In this document: positions 11,606 to 24,036 of the stretch, piece by piece
Numbering within the stretch: position 1 is the stretch's first letter
Layout of the letters: the number at the start of each line of letters is the position of its first letter
NCBI RefSeq assembly: GCF_030272615.1
Contig: NC_081414.1
Span: 523,384,137 to 523,448,136 of the forward strand
Direction: 5' to 3'
DNA from: Cryptomeria japonica
Taxonomy: Eukaryota; Streptophyta; Pinopsida; Cupressales; Cupressaceae
Length of the DNA stretch: 64,000 nucleotides
Notes under the pieces: generated by a model
What the model saw: the letters and a program-made list of their open reading frames with translations, nothing else
What the model was told of the DNA's origin: nothing
Databases searched by the model: none
Position numbers and translations under genes: made by a program

Positions 11606-12439
11606 CCGCTGGCTCATAGTGTCAAGGTCAATTATGTCATCTCTAGTGCTTGAATCGATGCTCACAAGTAGGGACCACCATTTTCTTCGTAGAAGGATTT
11701 TTGAATTTTCAAACTTGGAGGGTTAAAATGAATTGAAAATGACACTTTTACCCCTTGTATAGCCAAAACCCTAATTTTTCAACTTTCTCCGATGGACATG
11801 AAAATTGTACACTTAGATAATTCGCCCTTTCTGACTCCATTTTTGGGATTGAAATCAAAATTTTAGATCATCTTGCTAGTCAATTTCACAAAGTTTGGAC
11901 CACTTAGCATTTTTCATCAAAAGCTCATTCTCTCTTCTAATTGCGCTCAATTTCTCATGAATCAATGCTGAATCTCAATTTAACTTCTACAAATCAACTT
12001 TGTGCTCAATTTCTTAAATTCCTCTGAATCAATTTGTGCTCAAACAACTTATCATCACTCAAAATTGCCTATCATCATGTACCCTCGCTATCTTTCAATT
12101 TTGCTCCAGAGGGGGCATACTCGTGACCTTATGAACTCACATCTTCAATGTTGAGAAAATTTTCAAATCTTCATCGAAAGTCGAGCAAAAATCTTTTTTA
12201 ACTAAAGAAAATCAATCAAATCAATCTCTAGGGGCATATCAATTTCATCGCTTCATATCAAGTTGATATTGTTTTTGTCTGAATCAATCTCTTAACATTA
12301 ATAAGTTTCATCACTTTTTCAAGCTGATTATTTGTTTAAACTCAATCAAGGGTTTAAAGAGTATCTTTGATCACACTCAATCTAAGAAAGTGTTCAGTTT
12401 AATTGCATCGAATCAAGCTGGACAGTATATCTTCGCTCA
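11606..12439. other. Upstream region of the antisense PMD gene, mostly non-coding
   Basis: Apart from a possible short first exon at 11606-11690 on minus, I see no coding frame. The stretch is AT-rich with scattered TCAATTT and CTCAA words. If the PMD gene had its own promoter it would be here on the minus strand. Confidence 0.35.
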
Positions 12440-12705
12440 TCGTATCTTGATCAATCAAGTTCAAGATCGATTTTTATCTTCACTCACTGTGTCTAGTTCA
12501 ATCAAGTTCTAGATCAGTAAGATCCGCTTCTTGATCAATCAAGTTCAAGTTTGGTATCTTTGCTCTCTATCATTCCTAGTTCAATCAAGTTTGGGATCAG
12601 TATTGCTTTAATTAGACTTCATTCAGCTTCGTCGCTTAGAATCAAGCTTAGCACCTCGCTTTTCATCTAGTTCATGATCAATCAAGTTTAGAACTGGTAT
12701 CTCCT
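12440..12705 (+). repeat. Imperfect tandem repeats with AATCAAGTT core
   Basis: At least five copies of TCAATCAAGTT followed by variants of CAAGATC, TAGATCAG or TGGGATCAG occur near 12451, 12511, 12535, 12582 and 12680, with irregular spacing. The array sits just before the polypurine tract and 3' LTR of T. Confidence 0.6.
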
Positions 12706-12752
12706 AGACATCAAATTTTGTTTGAACCAATGCACTACTCGCACATTAATTC

Positions 12753-12765
12753 AAAGAGGGGAAAA
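12753..12765 (+). promoter_or_regulatory. Polypurine tract of element T
   Basis: AAAGAGGGGAAAA directly before TGTAATACCC, the expected plus-strand primer site next to a 3' LTR. Confidence 0.65.
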
Positions 12766-13781
12766 TGTAATACCCTAAAAATGGTCATCTAAACCATGGG
12801 CCCCTAATCTTGATAACGTCACCAAGGTCCTAACCAAAGGCAATTAAATAAATCTTGAGCACATAATTAATTCTTTAATCATCAAATGTCACATGGCAAA
12901 ATTAATCACTCAATATTAATTAAATATTTATTTAATTAATTGATCATTCCAAGTAAATCATTTTAAACAATTATCTTTTATTTTAATTAAATATCTTTTG
13001 CATATTTAATTAAATAAATCAATTTGCCATCAAATCTTCAAAAAAGGAATTAATTGACCAAGAAAGAATTAAAAATTGAGAAAAGAAATCAATTGGAGAT
13101 AATCTTGAAAAACAAATTAAAAATTGATAAATAATCTCAGAGAAAGCAATTAAAACAATTAAATATCAAAATTGAATGAAATAGAGAATAAATCAGTTTT
13201 TTCTGACTTTATCTTAATTTTAGTTCAATTTCCTTTAAAACTGAAAAAATCATCCAATCACATTAATTCACCTAGATTGTGCTTCCTCTTGCAAAATCTT
13301 GACCACTCATCATCATTTGATCTCAGTCCTTGGTTTCTTTCTGAATTTTCTATAAATTCAGGCTCTCATCTCTCATTCAGAGATATTGGAGAATATATTG
13401 TTATTATGATGTTTTTGCTCTAGGTTCATTGAGAATTTGCATATTAGTTATTTCATATTGCTTAAATCATTTATCTTAAATATTCATACATTTCTTAAAT
13501 CATGTTAGATTAATCTTGCATATCTAGCTTAAATCTTGCATTCATCTAGCTTAAATTCATGCTCATATAGATTTAAAAATCCTTCCTTTAGGTGTTCTCT
13601 AGTCATTGGATAGCTTAGCAATCTGAGAGAAATCTAAACTTGCATCTACTAGAAGGAAATGGGTCACTTTGTTATGGTTTTATTATTCATTGATTATTGA
13701 TTTACTAACCATGCATCTAATGACTTAGTTGAAGTGTTGTGTATTCCAGATATAGATACAGGTCCACTTTTCACACACACA
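12766..13781 (+). repeat. 3' LTR of element T
   Basis: Starts TGTAATACCCTAAAAATGG after the purine tract and ends ...CACACACA at about 13781, where homology to the C LTR resumes. About 1.0 kb. A TATA-like CTATAAATT lies near 13350. The start resembles that of solo LTR S (TGTAGACACCTAAAAATGG), suggesting related families. The reading frame at 13172-13423 is not supported as a gene. Confidence 0.6.
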
Positions 13782-14342
13782 AATATCATGCAGCCTAAAC
13801 ATTCCACGTGAACATATACATGAGCAAGAAGCATGTAACAAGACTACAACAATAAGGAGAATAAGCATGGGGACCTCTTGGAAAGCAATCATAAAACAAG
13901 GTCCAATCAACAAGTCTATCATAAGCTGCTAAAAAGACATAATACAAATCATAACAAGGCCACACACTTGCTAGTATGAACAACAACCAGATGCAACCTA
14001 CTCTCATGGCATTTCCACGTGAGGGGAACCCAATAGAACAAAAATATGAAGATCAAGAGCTCATAAAACATCACAAAACCATAAAACTAAGCGTAGGCAA
14101 ATCTGAAACACAAAAAAATACATCACAACCTAGCCTCTGGTACAGAAAATAACTGAGAGAAACAAATCAAAATAAGCTGAAATACTAAAAAACTCTAAAT
14201 ACATAGTCATAATGTTTTAGGCATAATTTAAAAACCCAGATTGAAAATTTCATGATTTTTACATAACATTTAGAAGACTTCAAGGCGGAAAAAAACCCAA
14301 TAAAATGCGTGCAAACCCAGTTGATAATTTTTGAGATAAGCT
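13782..14342 (-). repeat. 3' LTR of gypsy C, segment left of element L
   Basis: Closely matches 52080-52637 inside the 5' LTR of C. The left limit is where element T begins and the right limit is the L insertion. The last five bases (AAGCT) are a mutated copy of the ACGTT target duplication. Confidence 0.8.
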
Positions 14343-17300
14343 TGTAAGGCCCTCCCCAACCAGGCTTTGATTAACTTAGTTGACCATGTTTGACCCTATT
14401 AATAAATGCTCTAATTCAATAGGATAGGCTATGTTAGATAGATAGATTAGTGAGAAAAGTAATTGAACCAAGTTATAGAATCATTTCACCTTGTGGTGTA
14501 CATTTTGATGTGTTATGAATTTGAAAATCTAAAAGATCCACTGGTTGGATAATCTTGATCTAACGTATGTTAGCTATATTTGGATTTGTAGAACTTTATT
14601 ATGGTGTTGGAAATATGCTGTGTATCTTATAAATGAATGAAATTATGAGGATTATGATAATGGCTTATGTGGATAAACTGGGATATATGAGATATTGATT
14701 TGTTAATGTCAATTGTATGCAGAGTGTTTGATGTGTATTCTTATTCATGTGTTTTATATTATATGAGGTTATTTGGAATTACTAATGTGTAATTGAGATG
14801 CGCAGGAAAATTATCCATGTGACCATGGAAACATTATGGAGAACCAAACCTAGACCTATGTACATTCGTAAAACCAGGGTTTGTCTATTTGGAGAGACAC
14901 CCCATTTGTATCATATTTTATTTGTGAAAGTGAATATGGCATGTGTGTTAAATTGAATTTACTAAATTGTGTAAATCCAACAAGAGACAAAATTTCATTG
15001 CAATTTTGTAAAAGTATATTTATTGTGTCACTTGACACGTGTTGATTTATGTCTTGATTTTTTAATTGTCTCTTGGATGGAGTTGTTTTAACCATAGCTT
15101 TTTCAAATAATTTAATGTGCTTCTATATTTTCCTTGGGTAGAGAATCTTTGGGGTGGTCAACTTAGGTTTGACCCGAAAATTAACTTTAGATGGCTTTAA
15201 AAAGGGTTAAATGGACTCCTAGGGGTAGTTTAAAGGTGTTTCCTAAAGCCCATAAGGTATACCTAAGGGTTAGGAGTAATTTTAGGCATGTGACAACTCC
15301 CATGTGGCTGTTTAGTCACCCTAAAAAGTGAGTTTTCTAAGATGTGCGAAAATTGAATTTAGAAGGCATCATCTAGGTTAGTTAACTTTCCTTTTTGGTG
15401 AGAGATCCCTTTTTGATCTTTTTCGGACTTTTTCCTTTTTCAATTTTAGAAACCTGTGAGAACTCTCGCTGAGGTCTTCTTAGGCAAGAATGAGAGATTT
15501 TGTGGGTAATCACCCACTCTCCATTTTTGGAGACAATAGAATTTTGAAAGTGAAAGATTTGGTATAGGAATTGGGCTAAGCATAGAGAAACAAGGATTGT
15601 GGAATTGGGTTGCTCATCCTCAACTAGACTAGCATACCTTTGGGCAGTTGAAGGTTGGTTTAACTTCTCTTTGTATTGTTTTCATGTTGCATGTTATATT
15701 GAAAAGATTTGCTTGTAAGGAAAGGCTAGTTTCTTGCATTTTCTTTTGTGAAAATTATTACGCGTTATGTCTTTTATTTCTTGTATGCATTCTGTATTTT
15801 GGGAGTAACCAAGACCTCCTACTCTTGGGAGAGAGGATGGTCTTGTGGGTAGTAGAAGTTTGACAGCCCTCGAGTGAGAGGCTCTCATTATGAGAGTGAT
15901 CTCAAGGGACATTTATGTGACCCTTGCTGCATGGCTTGTTTATGTATTTGGGGGTCATAAGGAGGGAAATAAGGCATGAATGCCTTGCGGGGCATAAGGA
16001 TGTGGGATTATTATACTTATGATATATCTTTGTTTTCCATGAGGTGGCTTTATGTTTTACCATACTTGCAGTCTCCTCAGGATATTTGGTCCACTGCCAC
16101 CCGTGTAAAATCATCACATTGTGTGGTGCAGTGTAGCCTTGGTTGGGAATATGATGTTGTGTTTGCATGTGTGTAACCTATCTAGGGCTTGGTTCTCCAA
16201 GCTCGGGGGTGGCTTCTAGTAAGCCTAGGTTGGGAGGTGAGCACTCCATGGTCATAGCCCTTTTGATTTATTTGCAGGTTGTTGAAGGAAAAGAAAAGGA
16301 CAAGTAGAAGTTGCTAGACTTTTGTGTTGCAGAAAAAGAATCGGGAATAGAATAGTTTATATTTTAAGTTGCAGCAGTGTGAATGGAAAACTATATGTTG
16401 TAGTTACTTTGAAAAGAACATGTATTTATTTTAATTAAAAGGTCCTCATTTAATAGAAATGAGAGATCCCATTTGTATTGATGGCTATAATGTATTTTAA
16501 ATGTACTCTAAAGAAATGCATTGTTTTTGCTAAGTATAACTTTGTTGCAAAAGAAATATGTTATCTTGGATTAAATTCCCTCTAGTTACTGAAATTATAT
16601 TATAGTGTGCATGTTAGTTTTGAAAATGAAAATCTATTTTGCATGTTAAATCTGAAAATAAATGTTCAGTCTATTTCCTTATTGCATATCTCCGAGGTTA
16701 AATTCAAATGAATCTAGATAAATAAAGTTGCTCTTTAGAATTATTAAATTCTGTCAATTGCTTATTTGCAGAAAATAAAATCTAGAGTTAAATAGACTAT
16801 TTGATTTAAATAATTTCATATTTCTATAGTTGGTGTGTAGTTTTATTGGAAACTGTCATTTTATTTATTTGCAGAAATTAAAATCTAAAGTTAAATGGCC
16901 TATCTATTTTAAATAATAACATATTTATATAGTTGCTAGATAAATATATTTAAATCTATCAGTTAGATATTTGTAGAAAATAAATTTAAAGAAAATAGTC
17001 TATATATGATTTTTAGCAACAAGTATTTTAAATAAAAAAATGTATATACATTGATCTAAATTTGAACATTTTATTTATCTGTAGAAAGTTTTATAAAAAA
17101 AAAAACATGCATATTCCCATATTAATTCGTGCCCTAAAATATCAAAAGAAAATACATATTTGAAAATATCAAACATATAAATACATTTCCTTATAACTAT
17201 ATATTTATACATATATCTATATACATTTAAATATATATATATATATAGACACACACACACACATATATATATATTGTTTTTTTTTTTAAATGCCACAAAA

Positions 17301-17365
17301 TAAATTTTAAAAAAAAAATTTAATAAATAAAAAAAAGGGGGTCTCTGGGGGGAGGGGGCAAACCC

Positions 17366-17466
17366 CACTATGTGGGCACATAGTGGGTGGCGCCCACGGT
17401 TCGCCACTGTGTGGACACATAGTGGGCAGCACTTGGCCACCATCGCTGCTGTGTGTACACATAGTG
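17366..17466 (+). repeat. Palindromic minisatellite, about 3 units, in 5' LTR of L
   Basis: Units of 39-41 bp each hold an inverted repeat of the type CACTGTGTGGACACATAGTG (starts near 17366, 17405 and 17446) separated by GC-rich linkers. The rest of the LTR is AT-rich. The 3' LTR has five units. Confidence 0.85.
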
Positions 17467-17791
17467 GTGGCCGGGGAGAACCTACTACTGCCTCCTCCAA
17501 AGCCACCTCTCAAAAAAAAAAAACTCTGCCATGCATTTTGTTCGGCCCTGCAAAATTTTGAATCAAAAAATAAATAAAAGCCCTAGCCCAAAAAAAAAGG
17601 TTGGGGTTAGGGCAAGTAATGTGGTTTCAAAAAAATAAAAGGGGATTTTATAATTAAAAAAATAAAAAATTACGGTGTTCAAAAAAAGAATCATAGTATG
17701 AATTAAGAAATAAAAAAATATAAAAGGGTTTTATTCATATATATATTCTTAGTTAGGGTTTACATGGACATTTTATAAATATGTAAAAATT

Positions 17792-17854
<63 letters not shown>

Positions 17855-18438
17855 GTTTGAAAATATGAATAAAACCTTTTAGATTAAATATTTTATTAAG
17901 TGTTTATAAATTATATATGTTTTAATAAACATAAGGGAAGATATTTATTTTGATAAACATAAGGATATTTTTAAAAATGATGTTTAAAATTATATTATTA
18001 TTTTTGGAGTTTAATCTGATATAGGTCTTTGAGATTAAACTTTATAGGAAAATATTCTCTATGAATTTAATTGACCCTTTAGTCGATTTAGTTTAAACAC
18101 TTTTAAGTATTGTTAAAATAAAATATAGACATTTATAAACTAAGTGCTAGGACTAATTTAATTAGATCCTAAAAACAAATAATGGTTATTGGAGATTAAT
18201 TTTATCTTCATCAATTATTTTAGAGAGTTTTGATTTAATTAATCTATTGACTAAATTTGATGAGATAATAAATTAATTCATTTGGTATTCCGCATTTAAT
18301 TTTAAATTATTTTTGTTTACTGGAGTTAGTGGTTAGAGTTAACTCGAACATAGTTAAGACAAACTTGCTAGTACATTTTATAATTGCAAATTTATATGTT
18401 TTAAGTTGTGATTTAAAAAAAAAAAAATTATCCCGTTC

Positions 18439-18458
18439 ATGCCCAAAAGTTTGGGCAT
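18439..18458 (+). other. Inverted repeat at the 3' end of the L LTR
   Basis: ATGCCCAAAAGTTTGGGCAT is a perfect 9-bp stem with a 2-nt loop, four bases before the LTR end. The 3' LTR copy at 28158-28177 has one changed base. Confidence 0.7.
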
Positions 18459-18465
18459 GACACTT

Positions 18466-18477
18466 TGGTATCAGAGC
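18466..18477 (+). promoter_or_regulatory. Primer binding site of element L
   Basis: TGGTATCAGAGC three bases after the LTR end, complementary to initiator Met tRNA. Confidence 0.9.
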
Positions 18478-20072
18478 CCTAGGTTCAAACACTGGTGAAC
18501 ATGGGCTACATTCATAACTTAGTTGAAAGCAAACTATGGCTTGAAGAATAACACTTAGGTGAAAACTTGTGAAATAACAAAGTGAAACATAAGTGAAAAT
18601 TCTTTTAAATCAACAGACCAACAAATATCAATTGAAGGGGATTGCAAGGATCATTGTAAGCCCTAAAATTGAAACTTATTTTGTCATAATATTTATGGCT
18701 TAAATAAAACCCCAAAGGCTACAAAATTTTCAATTATTTATTTATATGAAGTATTTTTGGTGTTTAATCACGGAATTTAGCTCTTTAGTACTTATGGGGT
18801 ACCATTCAATTGGAACCTAAACACAATAATTGCCCTAATCAAATCAAGTATGAGGAGTTAATTCTTCACTAAAATACTCTTGATGGTAACTAAGAGAATG
18901 CCTTCCATTGAGATATGTTCTTGACATGGCAAGTCGAGCAAGATAGTTAGACCTAAGATAAAGGCACAATAAATAAGATAAATAAGATCGAGACAGTTCA
19001 AGTTAAGTTTTTAAGCTATGTGAAATTATGATGGTTAAAAAGATCAAGGCCACCATTGGAGACATAAATGAAGAAGAGTTAAAAGGAACTCTTGTGAATC
19101 TCAGATAGAAGCATTAACTTATCCTAATGACTAGGTACCTTAAGAATGTGATCATGCTAGATTTCTTATTAAGAGCATTTGTTAGAAATTTTTTTGTAGT
19201 AATGTAGTGAAGCTAGAGTTGGATAACCCTGAATATTAGAACTAAAATGATGAATGGCAAACTCCGTAATCATAAAACCCTAGTAATACTATAGATGAGT
19301 TAAATAAGGAGAAAGGAGGCATGAACTTCTTGGGCTAAAACACGTAATTACAATAAACCCTAAGTTCATACGTGGTTATATAATTGGGGAAACAAGCAAG
19401 TAAAACTTCAACTAGTTCCTTTACGGGAAGATAATCTTGGAGAAATTAAATAATGGAAGAGAGAGTAGAGTTAATTTGGGAATTGTACAAAAATCCCCAT
19501 TGAAGTGCAAGGATTGTAAAAGTATTGGGATCTTATAATCTAGGAATAAGTAACTAATACTCATTCAGAAAACTAGGAAGAAAAGTGCAACCCAATCATG
19601 GTTAGTCGCTAGGTACAAGACAGTATTTAACACAATTTAAGTACTGGGCATAATAGAAGAATTTTTGCAAATTAAGGCACTCAAATGTAGAAGTATGCGA
19701 AAACATTAAGTATGGATGAAGCAACATGCGAAATGGCTTATGGAAAGATAGTATAACAAAAATATAATACCAAAGTTTTAATGGGAATTATTTGACAGTA
19801 TAAAAGATTTTATGAGAACATTGATAAGGAGCCGAATTTTGTGGTTAGCCAAGGAAGAACTTGGAAAATTATGGGATTCTTAAGACATTGGTAATTATTG
19901 GACACCTTTAAGTTATACCATAATTAGGTAACAAAATATTATGATGATAAGGTGTTTATTTTTTTTTCAGATTGAAGAGATCGAAGGTTGTGATATGCCG
20001 GAAATGGGCTAGTAAGTAAATATAAATAAGTAATATGGAATGAGATAACTTCCCTTTTACTAAATTTTAATT
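18478..20072 (+). other. Internal region of L, first part, non-coding
   Basis: No frame above 60 codons on the plus strand and no retroelement motif recognised on either strand. A pyrimidine run ending in CAG near 19950-19970 looks like a splice acceptor, but nothing downstream supports an exon. Confidence 0.6.
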
Positions 20073-20077
20073 AAAAG

Positions 20078-21576
20078 TGTACGTTAGGAAATAGGAGATC
20101 ATCACAAGACAAGATAAAAACTAATAATCAATCACAAATGCAAATTGCAATGAATCTATCCTAAGACACACTCAATAGAGACATGAAACAAAATCATTCA
20201 AAAGCAAAGAAATTATGCAAACCATAGACACGATTTGAATGCTCCTTCATGCGGCTCCATTGTTCTTCTTTCCTCTCCAAATGGTTGTGGATCTCACCTA
20301 CAAGTGCACACACAATTGAAAGCAAGTAGACGGGATTTTTGATCAAGAGTACTAGAAGCGTAAATTTGATAGTCTGATTAAGGATTATTATATTAAGGGT
20401 TATTCTCATTATTAGCCAAGATTGAAGAAATTCATCCAATTTATAGAAGAATTGGAGAGATGACAAGATTAGCATGATAGTGATTCGAATGGAAATTCAA
20501 ATCAAGAATAGCAAAATTATGACATGTCTATGACAAATTGCTATGCAAGGGTTTATGGATTGTCAATTATGACAAATTATGACAAATTTCTATGTCATTT
20601 CCATGAATTTAGGAGAGAAATAGGAGGAAATTGAAATTAAGAAATTAGAAAATGAGGAATTTAGGAATTAAGAAATTTGATGAAAATTAGAAATTAGGTA
20701 AATTAACTAATAATTTATCATTTATTAATTAATTCACAAGAAGGAATAATTAGCCAATTAAATGAACATTTAATGGCAATGAGAAGACTTAGGATAAATA
20801 AACAATTTATTAATCCTAAAGGAAGAAATGACACACACAAGGTTAAATGATTAAATCACGAAACCCTAGAAGATGAATTAGGTCTTGATGAAAGATAATT
20901 GACTCGATCATGATTTGATTTTGGATTGATAAATGACCAATGTGATAAATGATTTGATTAAGAAAATGCGCCAATTGACAAGGAAAAATGACAAATTGAT
21001 CCAAATTGACATAATTGAGACAGACAACAATCGATGACAAATCGATCGCCAAATGACAAGATTGAACAAGATGACAAGAGTTGATGATAAATAGATTGCA
21101 AAATGATAGGATTGAAAATGACCACGATCAATGACGAATTGATCGCAAAATGCCAAGATCGAACATGACAACGACCGATGACAAATCGATCGTTAAATGA
21201 CAAGATTGAAGGATTGATGATAAATCGACAAGATTGATAAGAGGACAATGATCAATGACAAATCGATCGCAAGATTGACAGGAGGACAAAACCCTAATTA
21301 GGATTGACGATGTCCAAAATGATGACAAATAAGCATACACATTGATGCAATAGGATAAGATCGATTAAAATCATGACTGGATAGTGTTGTCGACAAGACC
21401 AAATTCGAGAGCAAGATAAATGAAGAATGTAGAAGAATGACTCGATGTTCGCAAATGATAAAGACCAAGTACGAATCATAGGAGAAATGTTAATGCGACA
21501 CAAAAACCTAAAATGAGGCAATGTGCAAATGTTAAAGTATGACTCCGCAAGTGTTGACCATTTTTAGGTGTCTACA
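20078..21576 (-). mobile_element. Solo LTR S inside element L
   Basis: About 1.5 kb bounded by perfect 5-bp direct repeats AAAAG (20073-20077 and 21577-21581). On minus it starts TGTAGACACCTAAAAATGG and ends CTAACGTACA, the TG...CA form of an LTR. A TATA-like TATAAATTGG at about 20440 lies about three quarters into the LTR. No PBS, purine tract or coding follows on either side, so it is a solo LTR left by recombination between the two LTRs of an element. Confidence 0.85.
20980..21290 (-). repeat. Minisatellite within solo LTR S
   Basis: About six imperfect units of 40-55 bp around GATGACAAATCGATCG-like cores (starts near 21032, 21082, 21128, 21176, 21214 and 21253). The short overlapping frames here arise from the repeat. 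Confidence 0.7.
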
Positions 21577-21581
21577 AAAAG

Positions 21582-24024
21582 GATGGGTGTTGGTCACTTT
21601 TTGAGTGCACACCCCCTTGATTTCATAGTTACATAAGTGAAGTAGGAGAGAATAAGTCCACTCTCCGAGTTGTTTGAAATATGTCATGAAATGTGTGGGT
21701 AGGAATTGTTGTCAACCGTTATCGATCTTACTTGACAATAATTCCACCCCAAATGTGTTAGTAATTTGACAACAAGCTCCTACCTAATGAAGGCAAGTGA
21801 ATGTTAGAGGTGAAAATATAAGGAGCTAGCATAAGGTGCTAAGAAAAAAAATGATGTCCCTAGTAAAATTATATGATTACATTATACAAATCCTAAGTGG
21901 TTCTAAGTAAACAAGTGTCAATTTTATACCGAACTATCAACCATGTGTGTAAGACATGGAAGTGTCGATACTCGAGCTACCACGTAACATTGAATCAAGG
22001 TTTAGCATATTAAGATAATTAATAGAAGCCATATTAAAATTAGGTTATTAAGGAGGGTTGTATTAACAGGATGGAGGAAACTGGATAATTATTGAATAAT
22101 TGATGTTGAACCAAGTAACTATATAAATGTCTATTTTATAGAAGATGATCTAATTAAGTACTATTAAACGCAACTGTAATGAAAGGGACTTTTGAGTGAA
22201 ATTATTATTGCCCTTATAAAATTTATTCGATCCACTTGATAATAGGAGCTATCGTATTTGTTATGTTAGTAATTTTCTTAATCCTATCGCCTAGGAGTTT
22301 TATCGAGACCTAAGGTTTCATTGGATCAGCTTGTTAAGCTTTAACCTCTAATTAAACATAGATTGCATATAATTAAGTGTTAAAAAAAAAATTAGTGCAA
22401 GAGGAATGGATGGAGAATGGTAGAGTTAGTGCAAGCACCTGTTAGAATATAATTAAGGATGTTAATAACCCTAAATAGATAGTGGATTATATCGGAAAGT
22501 GTTGCTTGAAATAGTAAGCATGTGAAGGTTAAAATGGAACACAGTTTATAAAAATGAATGCGATCTCTTGTGTATAAGAATTTATTTCATAAATCAATAA
22601 AGGATTATAAAAGAATCTAAGAACCTTAAGAGTCTAACAATCACTTCCTAACACACTTAGGACATGTGATCTTGGGTGACATGTTGTGGTTACTCCCTAG
22701 GGTATGACCAGTATGGTCATCTTGTTTCGAGTTTTGATTCGTCAGCATTTTCAACTTCCTTTGAAAAGTATATTGTGACCTAGGGGCTAGTACTTTATTT
22801 TATTTATTTTATTTTATTTTTATGAAGAGAGGACCACTAAATTTATGTTTCCTTTTATTGGAACTATGGCACTTGCCAGGTTTCTAGTTTTAATATCTTT
22901 CAATTGCAGACACTTTTCTTCTTTTGAAGGGACTTGGTAAAAGTAATTTTTTATTTTATTTGGACCTTTTAAAGTGTCAAGTGGTCATTTTGATGGTTGA
23001 TATAGCTAGCCCTAGTGATGTGATTTGTGTAAATGGCTATCATGTTCATTGAACCACTGATAGTGTGTCAAGGGAGGATACTGAAAAGAGTGAAATTAGG
23101 CACAAAGAATTAACAAAGAATATATTTGATCAAATTAAGAAAAAGGAAGGAATATCCTCCTAAGTAAAATTAATTGCGAGTAATCTGGAAGAGAAAGATT
23201 TATAACAATAGTGTGACCTAGACCTAATGAATTGCAAAAGTGATGATTGTCGACTGGTAAAGTTGGCATGTGTATGGAGATGATTGCATGGATGATGTCT
23301 AAAATAAGTATTAATAATTTCCATCACTCCCTTAGAATGGGATTGTTATGTACCTTAATGGTTGGAAATTGCGAATAATGTACCCTATGAAACTTAAACC
23401 TTGGTGCCTAGAAATATAAACATTGTAATCCCTAGTGGTAGAAAACTACCCTATATAGGGGCTAATTTGAAGAACCTAAATTTGATTAGACCTTGTTACC
23501 TAAGGAAGTTGGAAGAAATTATGCACCTAGGATGGTTTAAAAAATATTTTATTATCACCCTAATGAGGTGCCTTGATGTAAAATAAGTAAATTTATTAAG
23601 AATAAACTGTGATGTTAATTCTCTTTAGTGGCAAGCATGGATGACAATTGCGGTGGGATAAACATGTTTTACATGAGCCCTTAATAAGTATGACTCCTAT
23701 AAAGTAATAAGTAAACTAACACGTGTAACCTTGATTGTGGGAGTTGATGTGTGTTATTGATATGATTTGGATGGTGCATTAATGTAAGTTATTGAAAGAT
23801 AGAACTTGTAAACACCTACCTGAGATTGAAGGGAAATGTAATAAAAATACTAAGAATTTAAACTTTTGAAGATAGTAAGTTAATTACAATAATAAGTTGA
23901 TTTTGGTATTTCACCTTTCTAGTAGGCAAGATAAGATTTTGAGTAACTTATCGAAATTGTGGGAAATGTTATGTCCCTACTTCATAATTCTACTCATGCG
24001 ACTTCCAGGAGTAAGTTGAACTCT
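21582..24024 (+). other. Internal region of L, second part, non-coding
   Basis: Longest plus frame is 61 codons (23401-23586) with no recognised domain. There are no RT, integrase or protease motifs in any frame I read. The end, just before the purine tract, is the usual place for the end of pol, but no chromodomain-like tail is seen. Confidence 0.6.
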
Positions 24025-24036
24025 AGGGGAGGAGGA
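24025..24036 (+). promoter_or_regulatory. Polypurine tract of element L
   Basis: AGGGGAGGAGGA directly before the TG of the 3' LTR. Confidence 0.85.

Larger units (their letters stand above)
8857..13781 (+). mobile_element. Tat/Grande-like gypsy element T, 3' internal part and 3' LTR
   Basis: A purine tract (12753-12765) followed by an LTR start TGTAATACCC (12766) shows a plus-strand element whose 3' end lies here. Upstream is a long non-pol internal region with a PMD gene in antisense. Long 3' internal regions with an antisense PMD-like gene are known from Tat-lineage gypsy elements such as Grande, which is the basis of the lineage call. The gag-pol part is not in the window; copia A sits at the left border. 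The lineage is inference. Confidence 0.6.
14343..18462 (+). repeat. 5' LTR of element L (4.1 kb)
   Basis: 4120 bp aligned by eye to 24037-28181 along the whole length. It contains a GC-rich minisatellite (17366-17466), a TA microsatellite (about 17800-17853), poly-A/T runs, and near its end a perfect inverted repeat (18439-18458). Short frames in it (for example 15648-15863) are reproduced in the other LTR and show no recognisable domain. Confidence 0.9.

Noticed and set aside
13725-14007. Two overlapping small membrane-like frames
   Set aside because: They span the T/C junction, with no domain and no conservation in the 52080 copy.
17075-17577. Proteins with repeated CPHSG or VHTV units in the L LTRs (also 26887-27420)
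   Set aside because: Products of the 37-41 bp minisatellite; the unit length is not kept as a multiple of three and frames differ between LTRs.
19940-19980. Splice acceptor and hidden exon in L
   Set aside because: A pyrimidine run with CAG is present, but no open downstream frame or donor supports an exon.
23401-23586. 61-codon frame as a gag or pol remnant of L
   Set aside because: No motif recognisable; length is within chance for AT-rich DNA.
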